Source: Poriferisodalis sp965231925
GTDB lineage: Bacteria; Actinomycetota; Acidimicrobiia; Acidimicrobiales; Poriferisodalaceae
Assembly: GCA_965231925.1 (NCBI GenBank)
Contig: OZ246894.1
Coordinates: 1,488,001 to 1,552,000 of the forward strand
DNA: 64,000 nucleotides
Direction: 5' to 3'
Numbering within the stretch: the first letter of the stretch is position 1; every line of letters starts with the position of its first letter. The notes beneath the pieces were generated by a model that made no database searches, was not told where the DNA came from, and worked only from the letters and a program-made list of their open reading frames with translations. Position numbers and translations under genes: made by a program. Below, one piece after another: positions 1-7,616 of the stretch.

Positions 1-1464
1 GTGCCCAATGTGCTGCTGATCACGAGTGATCAGCACAATCCGTTCGTCACCGGCTACGCGGGCGATCCGCTGGCCCGCACGCCCAACCTCGACGCGCTCG
101 CCGAGGCCGGCACCACGTTCAGCGCCGCGTACACCAACAGTCCGATCTGCATGCCGGCTCGGGCGTCGCTGGCGACCGGGCGGTACAGCTCGGCGATCGG
201 CGCATACGACAACGGCGCGCCGTACCAGCGTGAACAGGCCGAGAGCCTCGGCCATCGGCTCCGCGCCAATGCTCGACCCGCCGTCACGTTCGGCAAGCTC
301 CACTTCGACGACGAAACCGACTCGGGATTCGATGCCTACCTGCCCCTGCAGGCGAAGCGCGGCTACCTGGGTGCTCGCCTCGGCTGGGCGCGCGGGAACG
401 CCCCACCCAGCTCGACCATGTCGGACCACGTCCGCGATGCGGGTGTGGGCGTGTCCGAATACGAGCTCTACGACCGCCACACCACGCAGGCCGCCTGCCG
501 CTGGTTGACCACCGACGCACCCTCGGGCACGCCGTGGTTCGCGCATGTGTCGTTCGCCTACCCGCACTACCCATTCCGGGCGCCAGCCGACTCATTGCCG
601 GCCGACGACGTCGATGTGCCCTTGCCGCCGGCCTGGCGCCCTGAGGACTGGCCGCACAATCGGGAGCTCGACGAGCACCGCCGCATGATGGGCATCGACG
701 CCGAGCCGTTCACCGAAGACGAGCTGCGTCAGTTGCGGTGGGTCTACACGGCGATGGTGCAGTTCGTCGACCACCAGGTCGGCGAGGTGTTGGCCGCGCT
801 CGACGGGTCGGGTGCGGCCGACGACACCGTCGTGATCTACACCTCAGACCACGGCGACATGCTCGGCGGTCACGGCTTCGCGATGAAGAGCCTCATGTAC
901 GACGCCTCGGCCCGGGTGCCGATGCTCATCATTGGCCCCGGCGTGGGTCGCGATGTGGTCGAAGGCGCCGCGGTCTCGCTCGTCGATGTGTACCCCACGG
1001 CCGTCGACGTGATGGGGCTTCCCGCGATCGATACCGACGCCGAACTGCCCGGGGCGTCGCTACGAGACGTCGCTCCGGATCGAATCGCCTTCTCCGAATA
1101 CCACGGCCCCAGTTCGACGGCCGCGTCGTACCTGGTGCGGCGCGACCGGTGGAAGTACGTCGCCCACATGGCCGCCGACACCCGACCACAACTCTTCGAC
1201 CTCGTCGCCGATCCGCACGAACTCGACGACCGCGTCGACGCCGAACCCGACATCGCTGCAGACCTCGACGCCGAGCTGCACTCGATACTCGACCCCGAAG
1301 CGACCGATCTCCGAATCCGTGCCGGCCAGGCCGAGCAACTTGCCGCAGCCGAGCCCCCTCCTGCCGGTCGGGCGCCGAAGCGCACGGCGTACGGCACGCT
1401 GGCGCAGGGATGGTCGGTTCCCTCGCCCGCGATCATGGCGATCGTCGACCCCGACGGACCCTGA
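1..1464 (+). CDS. Sulfatase (alkaline-phosphatase superfamily)
   Basis: Predicted sulfate-ester hydrolase of 487 residues. The N-terminus carries the early metal-binding Asp (TSDQHN, D10). The sulfatase signature C-M-P-A-R is at residues 50-54; C50 is the residue normally converted to formylglycine by a formylglycine-generating enzyme, which is not in this window. A second metal motif (TSDHGDM) lies near residue 280. No signal peptide is visible, so a cytoplasmic location or loss of the leader is possible. The frame opens at base 1 with GTG, so the true start could lie upstream of the window. The substrate (choline-O-sulfate, aryl or glycan sulfate) cannot be told. The next gene downstream is only the tail of an aldehyde dehydrogenase, so this neighbourhood is a rearrangement junction. 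Confidence 0.88.
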   Translation: MPNVLLITSDQHNPFVTGYAGDPLARTPNLDALAEAGTTFSAAYTNSPICMPARASLATGRYSSAIGAYDNGAPYQREQAESLGHRLRANARPAVTFGKLHFDDETDSGFDAYLPLQAKRGYLGARLGWARGNAPPSSTMSDHVRDAGVGVSEYELYDRHTTQAACRWLTTDAPSGTPWFAHVSFAYPHYPFRAPADSLPADDVDVPLPPAWRPEDWPHNRELDEHRRMMGIDAEPFTEDELRQLRWVYTAMVQFVDHQVGEVLAALDGSGAADDTVVIYTSDHGDMLGGHGFAMKSLMYDASARVPMLIIGPGVGRDVVEGAAVSLVDVYPTAVDVMGLPAIDTDAELPGASLRDVAPDRIAFSEYHGPSSTAASYLVRRDRWKYVAHMAADTRPQLFDLVADPHELDDRVDAEPDIAADLDAELHSILDPEATDLRIRAGQAEQLAAAEPPPAGRAPKRTAYGTLAQGWSVPSPAIMAIVDPDGP

Positions 1465-1479
1465 CGCGGCGCTGGGAGC

Positions 1480-1602
1480 GGCGGCACCAAGGGCAGCGGC
1501 ATCGGGCGCGAAGGTGGAGACTGGGGTTTCGACTTCTACATGGAGACGAAGAACATCGCCGTCGCCCTCGACACGCACGCGGTCCCGAAGCTGGGAGGCT
1601 GA
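1480..1602 (+). pseudogene. Aldehyde dehydrogenase C-terminal remnant
   Basis: About 40 codons, open in the same frame as the sulfatase and ending in TGA at 1600-1602. They read GGTKGSGIGREGGDWGFDFY and then about 20 more residues ending in PKLGG. This is the usual C-terminal end of NAD(P)-dependent aldehyde dehydrogenases (GG-x-K-x-SGIGREGG followed by an aromatic DFY). The other roughly 450 residues are missing: recognisable sequence begins about 16 bases after the sulfatase stop. It ends immediately before the ligA-like gene, so it probably belonged to the aromatic operon (semialdehyde oxidation) and was cut off by a deletion or rearrangement. Confidence 0.7.
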
Positions 1603-1605
1603 GCT

Positions 1606-1956
1606 ATCTCTCTTTACTACGTGCAGAAGTTCCTCTATGAGCTGAACCGGTCGCCGCAGTTGCAGTCCGACTACGCGGCGGATCGGCATGCCGTCCTTGC
1701 GCCGTACACGCTCACCGACGAAGAGGTGGCGGCGCTGACCGAGCCCGACGTCGGCAAGCTCTACGTGCTGGGCGTGAACGGTCAGATTCTCATGCACTTC
1801 GCGGCGCTGCATCAGATCGAGTGGCAGGACTACCTCCAGCAGATGCGCGACGGCGTGGAGTTGTACGGTCCGGTCCGCGAGGGGGTCTATGCCATGACCG
1901 GCTACGAAGGCACTCTGGCCCACAGCGAATCGCTCGGCCAAGAAGGAGGCATCTGA
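1606..1956 (+). CDS. ligA: LigA-like extradiol dioxygenase alpha subunit
   Basis: Small alpha subunit of a LigAB-type (protocatechuate 4,5- or gallate-like) extradiol ring-cleavage dioxygenase. It caps the active site of the beta subunit encoded next. The family start is usually M-S-x-YYVQKFLY. Here SLYYVQKFLYELN is preceded by ATC at 1606, not ATG. A strong GGGAGG Shine-Dalgarno (1593-1598) lies 7 nt before that ATC but 22 nt before the first conventional start (GTG at 1621). I therefore favour the ATC start (116 residues) over GTG (111 residues). The frame upstream is closed by the stop at 1600-1602. The TGA stop overlaps the ligB ATG by one base (TGATG), indicating translational coupling. 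Confidence 0.8.
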   Translation: MSLYYVQKFLYELNRSPQLQSDYAADRHAVLAPYTLTDEEVAALTEPDVGKLYVLGVNGQILMHFAALHQIEWQDYLQQMRDGVELYGPVREGVYAMTGYEGTLAHSESLGQEGGI

Positions 1957-2789
1957 TGCCGCTCGTCTACGCGGGTGTGTGCAGCCACGCCCCCGGGATT
2001 ACCGGCCGTAAGCACCTCGCCGACCCCGAGGTGAGCGACGCCTTCTACGCGGCGTTCGACGACATGCGGTCCGATCTCGAAGCAAGCGGGGCCGAGGCGG
2101 TCATCGTCATCGCGGCCGAACACTTCGCCAACTTCTTCATGAACAACATGCCGAGCTTCGCCATCGGCATGGCCGACTTCTACGACGGCCCGATCGAGGA
2201 TTCGGGCTGGCTCGGCATCGACAAGTTCAAGGCTCCGGGCAACCGGGACTTGTCGCAGCGACTGATCGCCGAGGTCATGCAGACCGTCGACATCGCGTAC
2301 GCCGAGGAGTGGCTGTTCGACCACGGCATCGCGGTGCCACTCCACTTCCTCACCCCGCGGTTCGACCTGCCCGTCATCCCGGTCAACATCAATTGTCAGG
2401 GTCCGCCCCTCACGCCGCTCCACCGGGCCTGGGCCTTCGGCGAGGCGCTCGGCAGGGCGGCCGATGCCCTTCCCGAGAAGATCGCGATCATCGGCACCGG
2501 CGGCATCTCGCACTGGCCGGCCACGCCCGACTCCGGGAGGATCAACTACGAGTGGGACCTCGATTTCTTGGATCGCTGGTGCCGCAACGACCGTGACGCC
2601 CTCCTCGACTACGACGACCTCACCGTCTACGCCGATGCCGGCCAGGGCGGGTTCGAGATCCGCACCTTCATGGCAGTGAGCGCGGCGGCAGGCGGAGCCC
2701 AAGGCACCGTTCATTTCTGTGAGCCGATCCCGATCTTCGCCGTCAGCTGCACAGTCGCCAGCTACGACCTCAGCCCCCAGGAGGCCTGA
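1956..2789 (+). CDS. ligB: LigB-like extradiol dioxygenase beta (catalytic) subunit
   Basis: Catalytic subunit (277 residues) of the class III extradiol dioxygenase, opening a catechol-type ring with Fe(II) and O2. The N-terminal CSHAPG (H11) and AAEHFANFF (H56) match the positions of the iron-ligand histidines of LigB. GTGGISHW is a further family motif. The ATG at 1956 overlaps the ligA stop and has a good AAGGAGG Shine-Dalgarno. The stop overlaps the next ATG at 2789, so ligA, ligB and the PPOX gene form one coupled unit. Whether the substrate is protocatechuate, gallate or another catechol carboxylate is not decided by the sequence. Confidence 0.88.
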   Translation: MPLVYAGVCSHAPGITGRKHLADPEVSDAFYAAFDDMRSDLEASGAEAVIVIAAEHFANFFMNNMPSFAIGMADFYDGPIEDSGWLGIDKFKAPGNRDLSQRLIAEVMQTVDIAYAEEWLFDHGIAVPLHFLTPRFDLPVIPVNINCQGPPLTPLHRAWAFGEALGRAADALPEKIAIIGTGGISHWPATPDSGRINYEWDLDFLDRWCRNDRDALLDYDDLTVYADAGQGGFEIRTFMAVSAAAGGAQGTVHFCEPIPIFAVSCTVASYDLSPQEA

Positions 2790-3229
2790 TGCGCCCGATG
2801 TCGCCAGACGAAGTGGTCGAGTTCATGACCACCGGTTCCCGCACTGGCAAGCTCGCGCTGGTGCGCAAGGACGGCAGCCCCGCCGTCACCCCGATCTGGT
2901 TCGACGTCGATCCAGCGACCGGCGACTTCGTGTTCATGACCGGCAAGGACAGCGGCAAGGCGAAGATGTTGCGGCGCGACCCGCGGGTGTCGATCTGCGT
3001 CGACCTCATGGAGAAGCCGTACGCCTTCGCACGCGTGGACGGTACGGCGAGCATCACCACCTACGAACAAGATCCCACCGCGTTGCGGCACTGGGCGACC
3101 GAGACGTGCCGTCGCTACGTCGGCGACGATCGGGCCGAAGCATTCGGGATTCGCAACAGCGGCGCCGACGAGATTCTGGTACGCGTCACGGCGACGACGC
3201 TAGTCGGTGCGGATGGGGTGACCGACTGA
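2789..3229 (+). CDS. PPOX-class (pyridoxamine oxidase-like) FMN/F420-binding protein
   Basis: A 146-residue split-barrel flavin/deazaflavin-binding protein of the pyridoxamine-phosphate oxidase-like family, often annotated as a PPOX-class F420-dependent enzyme. Visible features are the barrel start GKLALVRKDGSPAVTPIWF and the GKAKMLRRDPRVSICVD segment typical of the cofactor-binding strands. The ATG overlaps the ligB stop (TGATG at 2787-2791), so it is cotranslated with the dioxygenase. A redox role in the same pathway is plausible but is inference. Beyond its stop lies a decayed flavin monooxygenase on the other strand. Confidence 0.75.
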   Translation: MRPMSPDEVVEFMTTGSRTGKLALVRKDGSPAVTPIWFDVDPATGDFVFMTGKDSGKAKMLRRDPRVSICVDLMEKPYAFARVDGTASITTYEQDPTALRHWATETCRRYVGDDRAEAFGIRNSGADEILVRVTATTLVGADGVTD

Positions 3230-3807
3230 TTCCGCCGGCGCAATCGCCGACGACGGCACCCTCGAGCTCCAGCTGGTGGTTCGCCCGGGCCAGAGGCACT
3301 TGACGTCGCGCTTCCACGCTTCGTACTCGTCGCGGCGGCTCTCGTGCATCGGGAACGTGGTGTCGATCGGCTCGCCCTGGGAGACCCGCCAGAGGCCCCA
3401 CTCCTCGCGGAGTTCGTCCTCGACACACTGGTCGGCGACCTCTTCGGCGAGGCGCGCGGGGAGGACACGCACGCCCGCAGCCGTGCCCCGGCGAGCAGGC
3501 CGCCGAACCCGCCTCCCGCCACGATGACCTGGCTCTCGTCGACGATTGGCTCGCGCTCGGCGGCGGGAGCCCATGGGTCCTTGCTGAAGTTCGCGAACTT
3601 GCTGTCGACGGCGGGCACGAACTGTGCGTTGCCGTCGGGCCTGATCCGCTTGTCCCGCTCGATTGCATGGGTGCGCTTGAGTCCGTCGGGATCGAAGTCG
3701 AGTTGACCGACCACGTCGAGCACGGTCTGCTCGTCGGAGGGAGGCGCGACCGCGTCATGGATGGGCCCGCTCGGCGAGGAGGCTGTTCTGGGGGCTGAGC
3801 GTCCCAC
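3230..3807 (-). pseudogene. Baeyer-Villiger-type flavin monooxygenase N-terminal remnant
   Basis: The minus strand from 3807 encodes an N-terminus resembling flavin-containing Baeyer-Villiger monooxygenases. It has a lead-in with ERDKRIRPDGNAQF, then DPWAP, then the Rossmann GGGFGGLLAGARLR (FAD-binding GxGxxG-like). Near 3475 the meaningful reading shifts frame and continues as a sequence I cannot place (EEWGLWRVSQGEPIDTTFP, then RDEYEAWKRDVKCL). A normal enzyme has more than 500 residues. Here less than half remains before the sequence runs into the PPOX gene. I read this as a frameshifted and truncated remnant, possibly fused to a fragment of a second gene. Confidence 0.55.
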
Positions 3808-3847
3808 TGCGTCTCCTCCCCGAGATCGAGGCCGGGCTCACGGTAGA

Positions 3848-3866
3848 TAGTTATGGATCCGAACTA
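3848..3866. promoter_or_regulatory. Candidate MarR operator dyad
   Basis: TAGTT at 3848-3852 and AACTA at 3862-3866 form an inverted repeat around a GGATCC palindrome (3855-3860), in a short AT-richer stretch just before the MarR-family gene. MarR regulators usually bind dyads of this size overlapping their own promoter. The match is by position and symmetry only. Confidence 0.4.
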
Positions 3867-3869
3867 ATA

Positions 3870-4397
3870 TTGTCACATGGCGATGGTGCCGATCCGACCG
3901 GAACCCACCCGATGAGCGCCGCTTCACCCCCGACTGTGCAAGAGCAGGGGAGTGTCTCGGCATCTGAGCGGGATCCGGGCATCAGCTTCCTCGCTACTGA
4001 CGTCTCCCGGCTGATGACCGCAGAGTTCACTCGGCTGGTCAAGCCGCTCGGGCTGACCACCTCGCAGGTCCGGCTGATCAGTCAGCTGTACCACCAGGAC
4101 GGCCTGACCCAAACCGAGCTGGCATTTCGGCTGGCGACCCACAAGGTGGCTATCACCGAACTGATCGACCGCCTCGAAGCAGGGCAGTGGATCGAGCGCC
4201 GGGTGAATCCCGCCGACCAGCGATCCAACCTCATCTATCTGTCCGACAGGGCACACCAGGTCGACGACCAGATCATGCAGGCCAGTCGGGACCTGCACAA
4301 ACGCGCCCTCGCCGGGCTCAGCCGGACTGAGATCTCCGCACTGCAGAAAACGCTGCGCGCAGTGCGGGCCAACCTGGTCGCGTCGACGAAGCAGTAG
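3870..4397 (+). CDS. MarR-family transcriptional regulator
   Basis: Winged helix-turn-helix regulator of 175 residues from TTG (3870), or 161 from the in-frame ATG at 3912; the start is uncertain. The DNA-binding core is visible: GLTTSQVRLISQLY, then TQTELAFRLATHKVAITELI (recognition helix), then the wing WIERRVNPADQRSNLIYLSD. Such proteins typically sense aromatic or phenolic ligands. Its place between the dioxygenase genes and the aldolase/tautomerase genes suggests it controls the aromatic cluster, probably through the dyad immediately upstream. The effector is unknown. Confidence 0.88.
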   Translation: MSHGDGADPTGTHPMSAASPPTVQEQGSVSASERDPGISFLATDVSRLMTAEFTRLVKPLGLTTSQVRLISQLYHQDGLTQTELAFRLATHKVAITELIDRLEAGQWIERRVNPADQRSNLIYLSDRAHQVDDQIMQASRDLHKRALAGLSRTEISALQKTLRAVRANLVASTKQ

Positions 4398-4513
4398 CGC
4401 GCCGCAAGCGCATCGACGCGCTGGTCGGCTGATCGGCGAGACTCACTGCGATGAGCTACCGGCTGGAAACGTCTACTTCGACACCTGCGTGTACCACCAG
4501 CCCGGGAGGGATG

Positions 4514-5197
4514 ATGGCAGCCAGACACATCGTGAAGCGCAACATCAAGCGAACCGACCCCGAGGTCATCGCGGGTCTGGGCGACGCCGGCACTGCCACC
4601 GTGCACGAAGCCATCGGCCGCCGCGGCTACCTCGGCCCCGACCTGCGACCCATCCAATCGGGCACCAAGATCGGCGGCTCGGCGGTCACCGTGCGGTCAT
4701 ACCCGGGCGACAACATCATGATCCACGCCGCAGTCGAGGTCTGCCGGCCCGGCGACATCCTGGTGGTCACCAATACGGCGCCGTCCACCCACGGCATGTT
4801 CGGCGACCTGCTGGCATCCTCGCTCATGGCTCGTGGCGTCGTGGGCCTCGTGATGGATGCCGGGGTGCGCGACACCATGGATCTGCGAGCCATGGGCTTT
4901 TTCGTGTGGACCCGGCACGTCTCCTGCGAGGGCACGGTCAAGAACACACCGGGTTCGGTCAACGTGCCGATCAGCATCAACGGCGTCATCGTCGAACCCG
5001 GCGATGTCGTCTGCGCCGACGACGACGGCGTCGTCGCGGTGCCCAACGCCGAGGCTGCCTGGGCGCTCCAGCAGTCGAATGCACGGCTCGACAATGAAGC
5101 CTCCGTTCGGGCTCGGCTGCAAGCAGGCGAGCTGGGGCTCGACATGTATGGCCTGCGCCAGAAACTGGCCGATCTGGGCGTCGAGTGGGTCGACTAG
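4514..5197 (+). CDS. ligK: RraA-family 4-carboxy-4-hydroxy-2-oxoadipate aldolase-like
   Basis: A 227-residue class II pyruvate aldolase of the RraA/HMG-CHA aldolase family, matching the usual length of LigK/GalC/ProA. In this pathway the enzyme splits 4-carboxy-4-hydroxy-2-oxoadipate into pyruvate and oxaloacetate. Diagnostic features are GDLLA (residues 97-101) and DAGVRD with R119-D120, the metal/substrate-binding pair of the family. ATG 4514 lies 4 nt after a GGAGG sequence; ATG 4511 is too close and ATG 4451 lacks support. The family includes RraA-like proteins without aldolase activity, but the lig context favours the catabolic role. Confidence 0.8.
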   Translation: MAARHIVKRNIKRTDPEVIAGLGDAGTATVHEAIGRRGYLGPDLRPIQSGTKIGGSAVTVRSYPGDNIMIHAAVEVCRPGDILVVTNTAPSTHGMFGDLLASSLMARGVVGLVMDAGVRDTMDLRAMGFFVWTRHVSCEGTVKNTPGSVNVPISINGVIVEPGDVVCADDDGVVAVPNAEAAWALQQSNARLDNEASVRARLQAGELGLDMYGLRQKLADLGVEWVD

Positions 5198-5255
5198 GAA
5201 TGCAGCGTCGACGTCTGCGAGGCCTCAGAATGCGATGCGGACGAAGGGACAGGCC

Positions 5256-6164
5256 GTGACCACCGAAGTCATCATCACCGGAACCGGTTCGCCGATCCCC
5301 GATGCGAACCGTGCGGGGCCGGGTGTGCTGGTTCGCTGCGGCGACCTCACGCTGCAGTTCGACGCAGGGCGGGCGACAGTGCCTCGGCTGACTGCCGTCG
5401 GCATGTGGAACCTGCAGCTCACGGCCGTGTTCGTGACGCATCATCACAGCGACCACCTGACCGGACTCGATGATCTGGTGCTGAGCCACTGGGTGATGGC
5501 CCGGGGCGACGACTTCGCCCCGATGCAGATCGTCGTTCCGCAAGGGCCCGCCGTCGAATATGTGAACGAGATGATCCATCCGTGGCGTCATGACCTCGAG
5601 GTGCGTGCCGAGCACTCCGGTCGCTCCAGGACCGTCGAGATGGAGTTGATCACGTTCGACCCGCCCGAATCGCCGACGGAGGTGTGGCGCAGCGGCGACG
5701 TCGTGGTCAGTGCCGGCCCAGTCCGTCACGAGCCCGTGATGCCCGCAGTCGGCTACCGCGTGTCCACCCCAGACGGCGATGTGGTCATCAGCGGCGACAC
5801 CCGGGTCTGCGATGAGATGGCCGAGCTGGCGGACGGGGCCGACGTGCTGGTCTACGAAGCGATGCTCTTCGACGTGATCAGGCAAGGTCCGCCGTTTCGC
5901 CACTTCATCCTCGACTACCACGCCGACAGCAACCTCATCGGCGCCCAAGCAGCCGAGCTCGGCATCCGGACGCTGGTGCTCACCCACCTCATCCCGGCCC
6001 CGGCGAACTCCCTCACGCCGGTGCTCGGCTCGGCCGTGACCGAGCAGGACTATGTGGACCAGATCCGGGCAGGCGGCTACTCCGGCGAATTGCTGGTAGC
6101 GAACGATCTCGACCGGGTCATGCTCGAAGCCGGCGCTGCGCCCCGCATCGAGCGTCAAGGCTGA
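5256..6164 (+). CDS. Metallo-beta-lactamase-fold hydrolase (RNase Z-like)
   Basis: A 302-residue MBL-fold protein. The zinc motif HxHxDH is present as HHHSDH (residues 62-67). A later VISGDTRVCDEM supplies the conserved Asp, and a C-terminal LTHLIPAP supplies another His. It resembles the ribonuclease Z/arylsulfatase-like branch. The GTG start at 5256 sits 6 nt after GAAGGGA; an in-frame ATG at 5235 lacks such a site. It lies between the aldolase and tautomerase genes, so it may hydrolyse a pathway intermediate such as a lactone or ester. That is inferred from context only. Confidence 0.75.
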   Translation: MTTEVIITGTGSPIPDANRAGPGVLVRCGDLTLQFDAGRATVPRLTAVGMWNLQLTAVFVTHHHSDHLTGLDDLVLSHWVMARGDDFAPMQIVVPQGPAVEYVNEMIHPWRHDLEVRAEHSGRSRTVEMELITFDPPESPTEVWRSGDVVVSAGPVRHEPVMPAVGYRVSTPDGDVVISGDTRVCDEMAELADGADVLVYEAMLFDVIRQGPPFRHFILDYHADSNLIGAQAAELGIRTLVLTHLIPAPANSLTPVLGSAVTEQDYVDQIRAGGYSGELLVANDLDRVMLEAGAAPRIERQG

Positions 6165-6172
6165 CGCGCCAG

Positions 6173-7279
6173 ATGCCCGGCGGCATCCGCTGCATGGTGA
6201 TGCGGGGCGGCACCTCCAAAGGTGCCTACTTCGTGGCGCAGGAGTTGCCCGGCGATCCCGGCGAGCGCGCTTCGCTGCTGGCGCGGGTCATGGGCTCGCC
6301 CGACCCGCGCCAGATCGACGGCATCGGCGGAGCCCACCCGCTGACCTCCAAGGTGGCGGTGGTGTCGCCGTCATCAGATCCCGAGATCGACGTGGACTAC
6401 CTGTTCCTGCAGATCGGCGTGGACGACGGCTCGGTCGGCGATCAGCAGAACTGCGGCAACCTCCTGGCCGGTGTGGGGCAGTTCGCAATGGAGCGCCAGC
6501 TCATCGCCGGCGGCGGCGACCGAGCCCAGGTGAGGATTCGCATGGTCAACAGCGACTCGGTGGCGGCGGCCACGTTCCCGCTGGATGCGGGCGTTCCCGC
6601 ATATGAAGGTGACACGGCGATCTCGGGAGTTCCGGGGACGGCGGCCGAGGTCCGGCTCGACTTCGAAGACACTGCGGGCTCGACCTGCGGGGCGCTGCTG
6701 CCGACCGGCGCGGCGAGCGATCTGATCGACGGCGTCGCGGCAACCTGCATCGACAACGGCATGCCGACGGTGGTACTGCGGGCGGCTGAACTGGGCATCG
6801 CCGGCGACGAGGCTCCGGGCGAGCTCGAGGCCAACGAGCTGTTCCGCAGACGCCTGGAGAACATCCGCCTGGGCGCCGGCAAGTTGATGGGCCTGGGCGA
6901 TGTCAGTTCGACGACCGTGCCGAAGATGTCGCTGGTGTCGGTTCCACGGGCGGGCGGGAGCATCTGCGCCCGCACGTTCATCCCGCACCGTTGCCACGAC
7001 GCCATCGGTGTGCTGGGCGCGGTCAGCGTGGCCACTGCGCTTCGGCTGGCGGGCGGTGTGGGCTCGGAGCTGCTCCGTGCCGGGGCCGATCCCGATCTGG
7101 TGGAGATCGAGCACCCCACGGGCACCTTCGCCGCCCGCGTCGAGCTGGCCGATGGTCCGGCTGGCCCAGTCGTGGGACGGTCCGGCATCGTTCGAACCGC
7201 TCGCAAGCTCTTCGACGGCGTCGTGTTCCCCAAGAGCCCGGCTTCTCCCACGAGTGCGTCACCCCGAGACAGCGCATGA
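6173..7279 (+). CDS. PrpF-family protein, 4-oxalomesaconate tautomerase-like
   Basis: A 368-residue PrpF-family isomerase. The hallmark start IRCMVMRGGTSKGAYF and the QQNCGNLLAGVGQFA segment (Cys acting in acid-base isomerisation) are present. A second Cys-containing segment (ARTFIPHRCHDAIGVLGA) is near residue 275. Family members include 2-methylaconitate isomerase and 4-oxalomesaconate tautomerase (GalD/LigU). Neighbouring LigAB-like and LigK-like genes favour the latter. It starts 8 nt after the preceding gene and its last bases overlap the LigI-like gene (ATGA at 7276-7279). No LigJ/GalB-like hydratase is present in the window, so this copy of the pathway looks incomplete. Confidence 0.78.
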   Translation: MPGGIRCMVMRGGTSKGAYFVAQELPGDPGERASLLARVMGSPDPRQIDGIGGAHPLTSKVAVVSPSSDPEIDVDYLFLQIGVDDGSVGDQQNCGNLLAGVGQFAMERQLIAGGGDRAQVRIRMVNSDSVAAATFPLDAGVPAYEGDTAISGVPGTAAEVRLDFEDTAGSTCGALLPTGAASDLIDGVAATCIDNGMPTVVLRAAELGIAGDEAPGELEANELFRRRLENIRLGAGKLMGLGDVSSTTVPKMSLVSVPRAGGSICARTFIPHRCHDAIGVLGAVSVATALRLAGGVGSELLRAGADPDLVEIEHPTGTFAARVELADGPAGPVVGRSGIVRTARKLFDGVVFPKSPASPTSASPRDSA

Positions 7280-7572
7280 CAGCACCCACGATCCTGCCGC
7301 CGCATCCGTCACCGCACGCGCCGACGGCACTCACGCCGCCGCCGGGAGCAACCGACGCCCATTGCCACGTGTTCGGGCCAGCGCACCGGTTCCCATTCGC
7401 GCTCGAGGCCACCTACACGCCGCCAGATGCCGGCATCGACGCCCTGCACGACGCCGGCGTACGGGGCACCCGATTCAACTTCGATGCCCACCTCGGCGGG
7501 ACTCCCGATCTCGACGTGTTGTCGAGCGCGCCAGTCAAGGGCACTTGTCGAGCGTTGATGGCGTACTCATGA
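7276..7572 (+). pseudogene. LigI-like 2-pyrone-4,6-dicarboxylate lactonase remnant
   Basis: A 98-codon frame overlapping the tautomerase stop by 4 bases. ATDAHCHVFGPAHRFPFA is the metal-binding start of amidohydrolase-family 2-pyrone-4,6-dicarboxylate hydrolases, followed by YTPPDAG. The sequence then jumps to ALHDAGVRGTRFNF, which in intact enzymes lies roughly 50-60 residues further on, and stops soon after HLGGTPDLDV. Intact LigI-type proteins are about 290-300 residues. I read this as an internal deletion plus loss of the 3' two thirds. The frame is still open and could be translated, but the metal site would be incomplete. Confidence 0.72.
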
Positions 7573-7616
7573 GTTGATGACGCGGATCAGCAGTTCAACG
7601 CGCTATCAAGGGTGCC

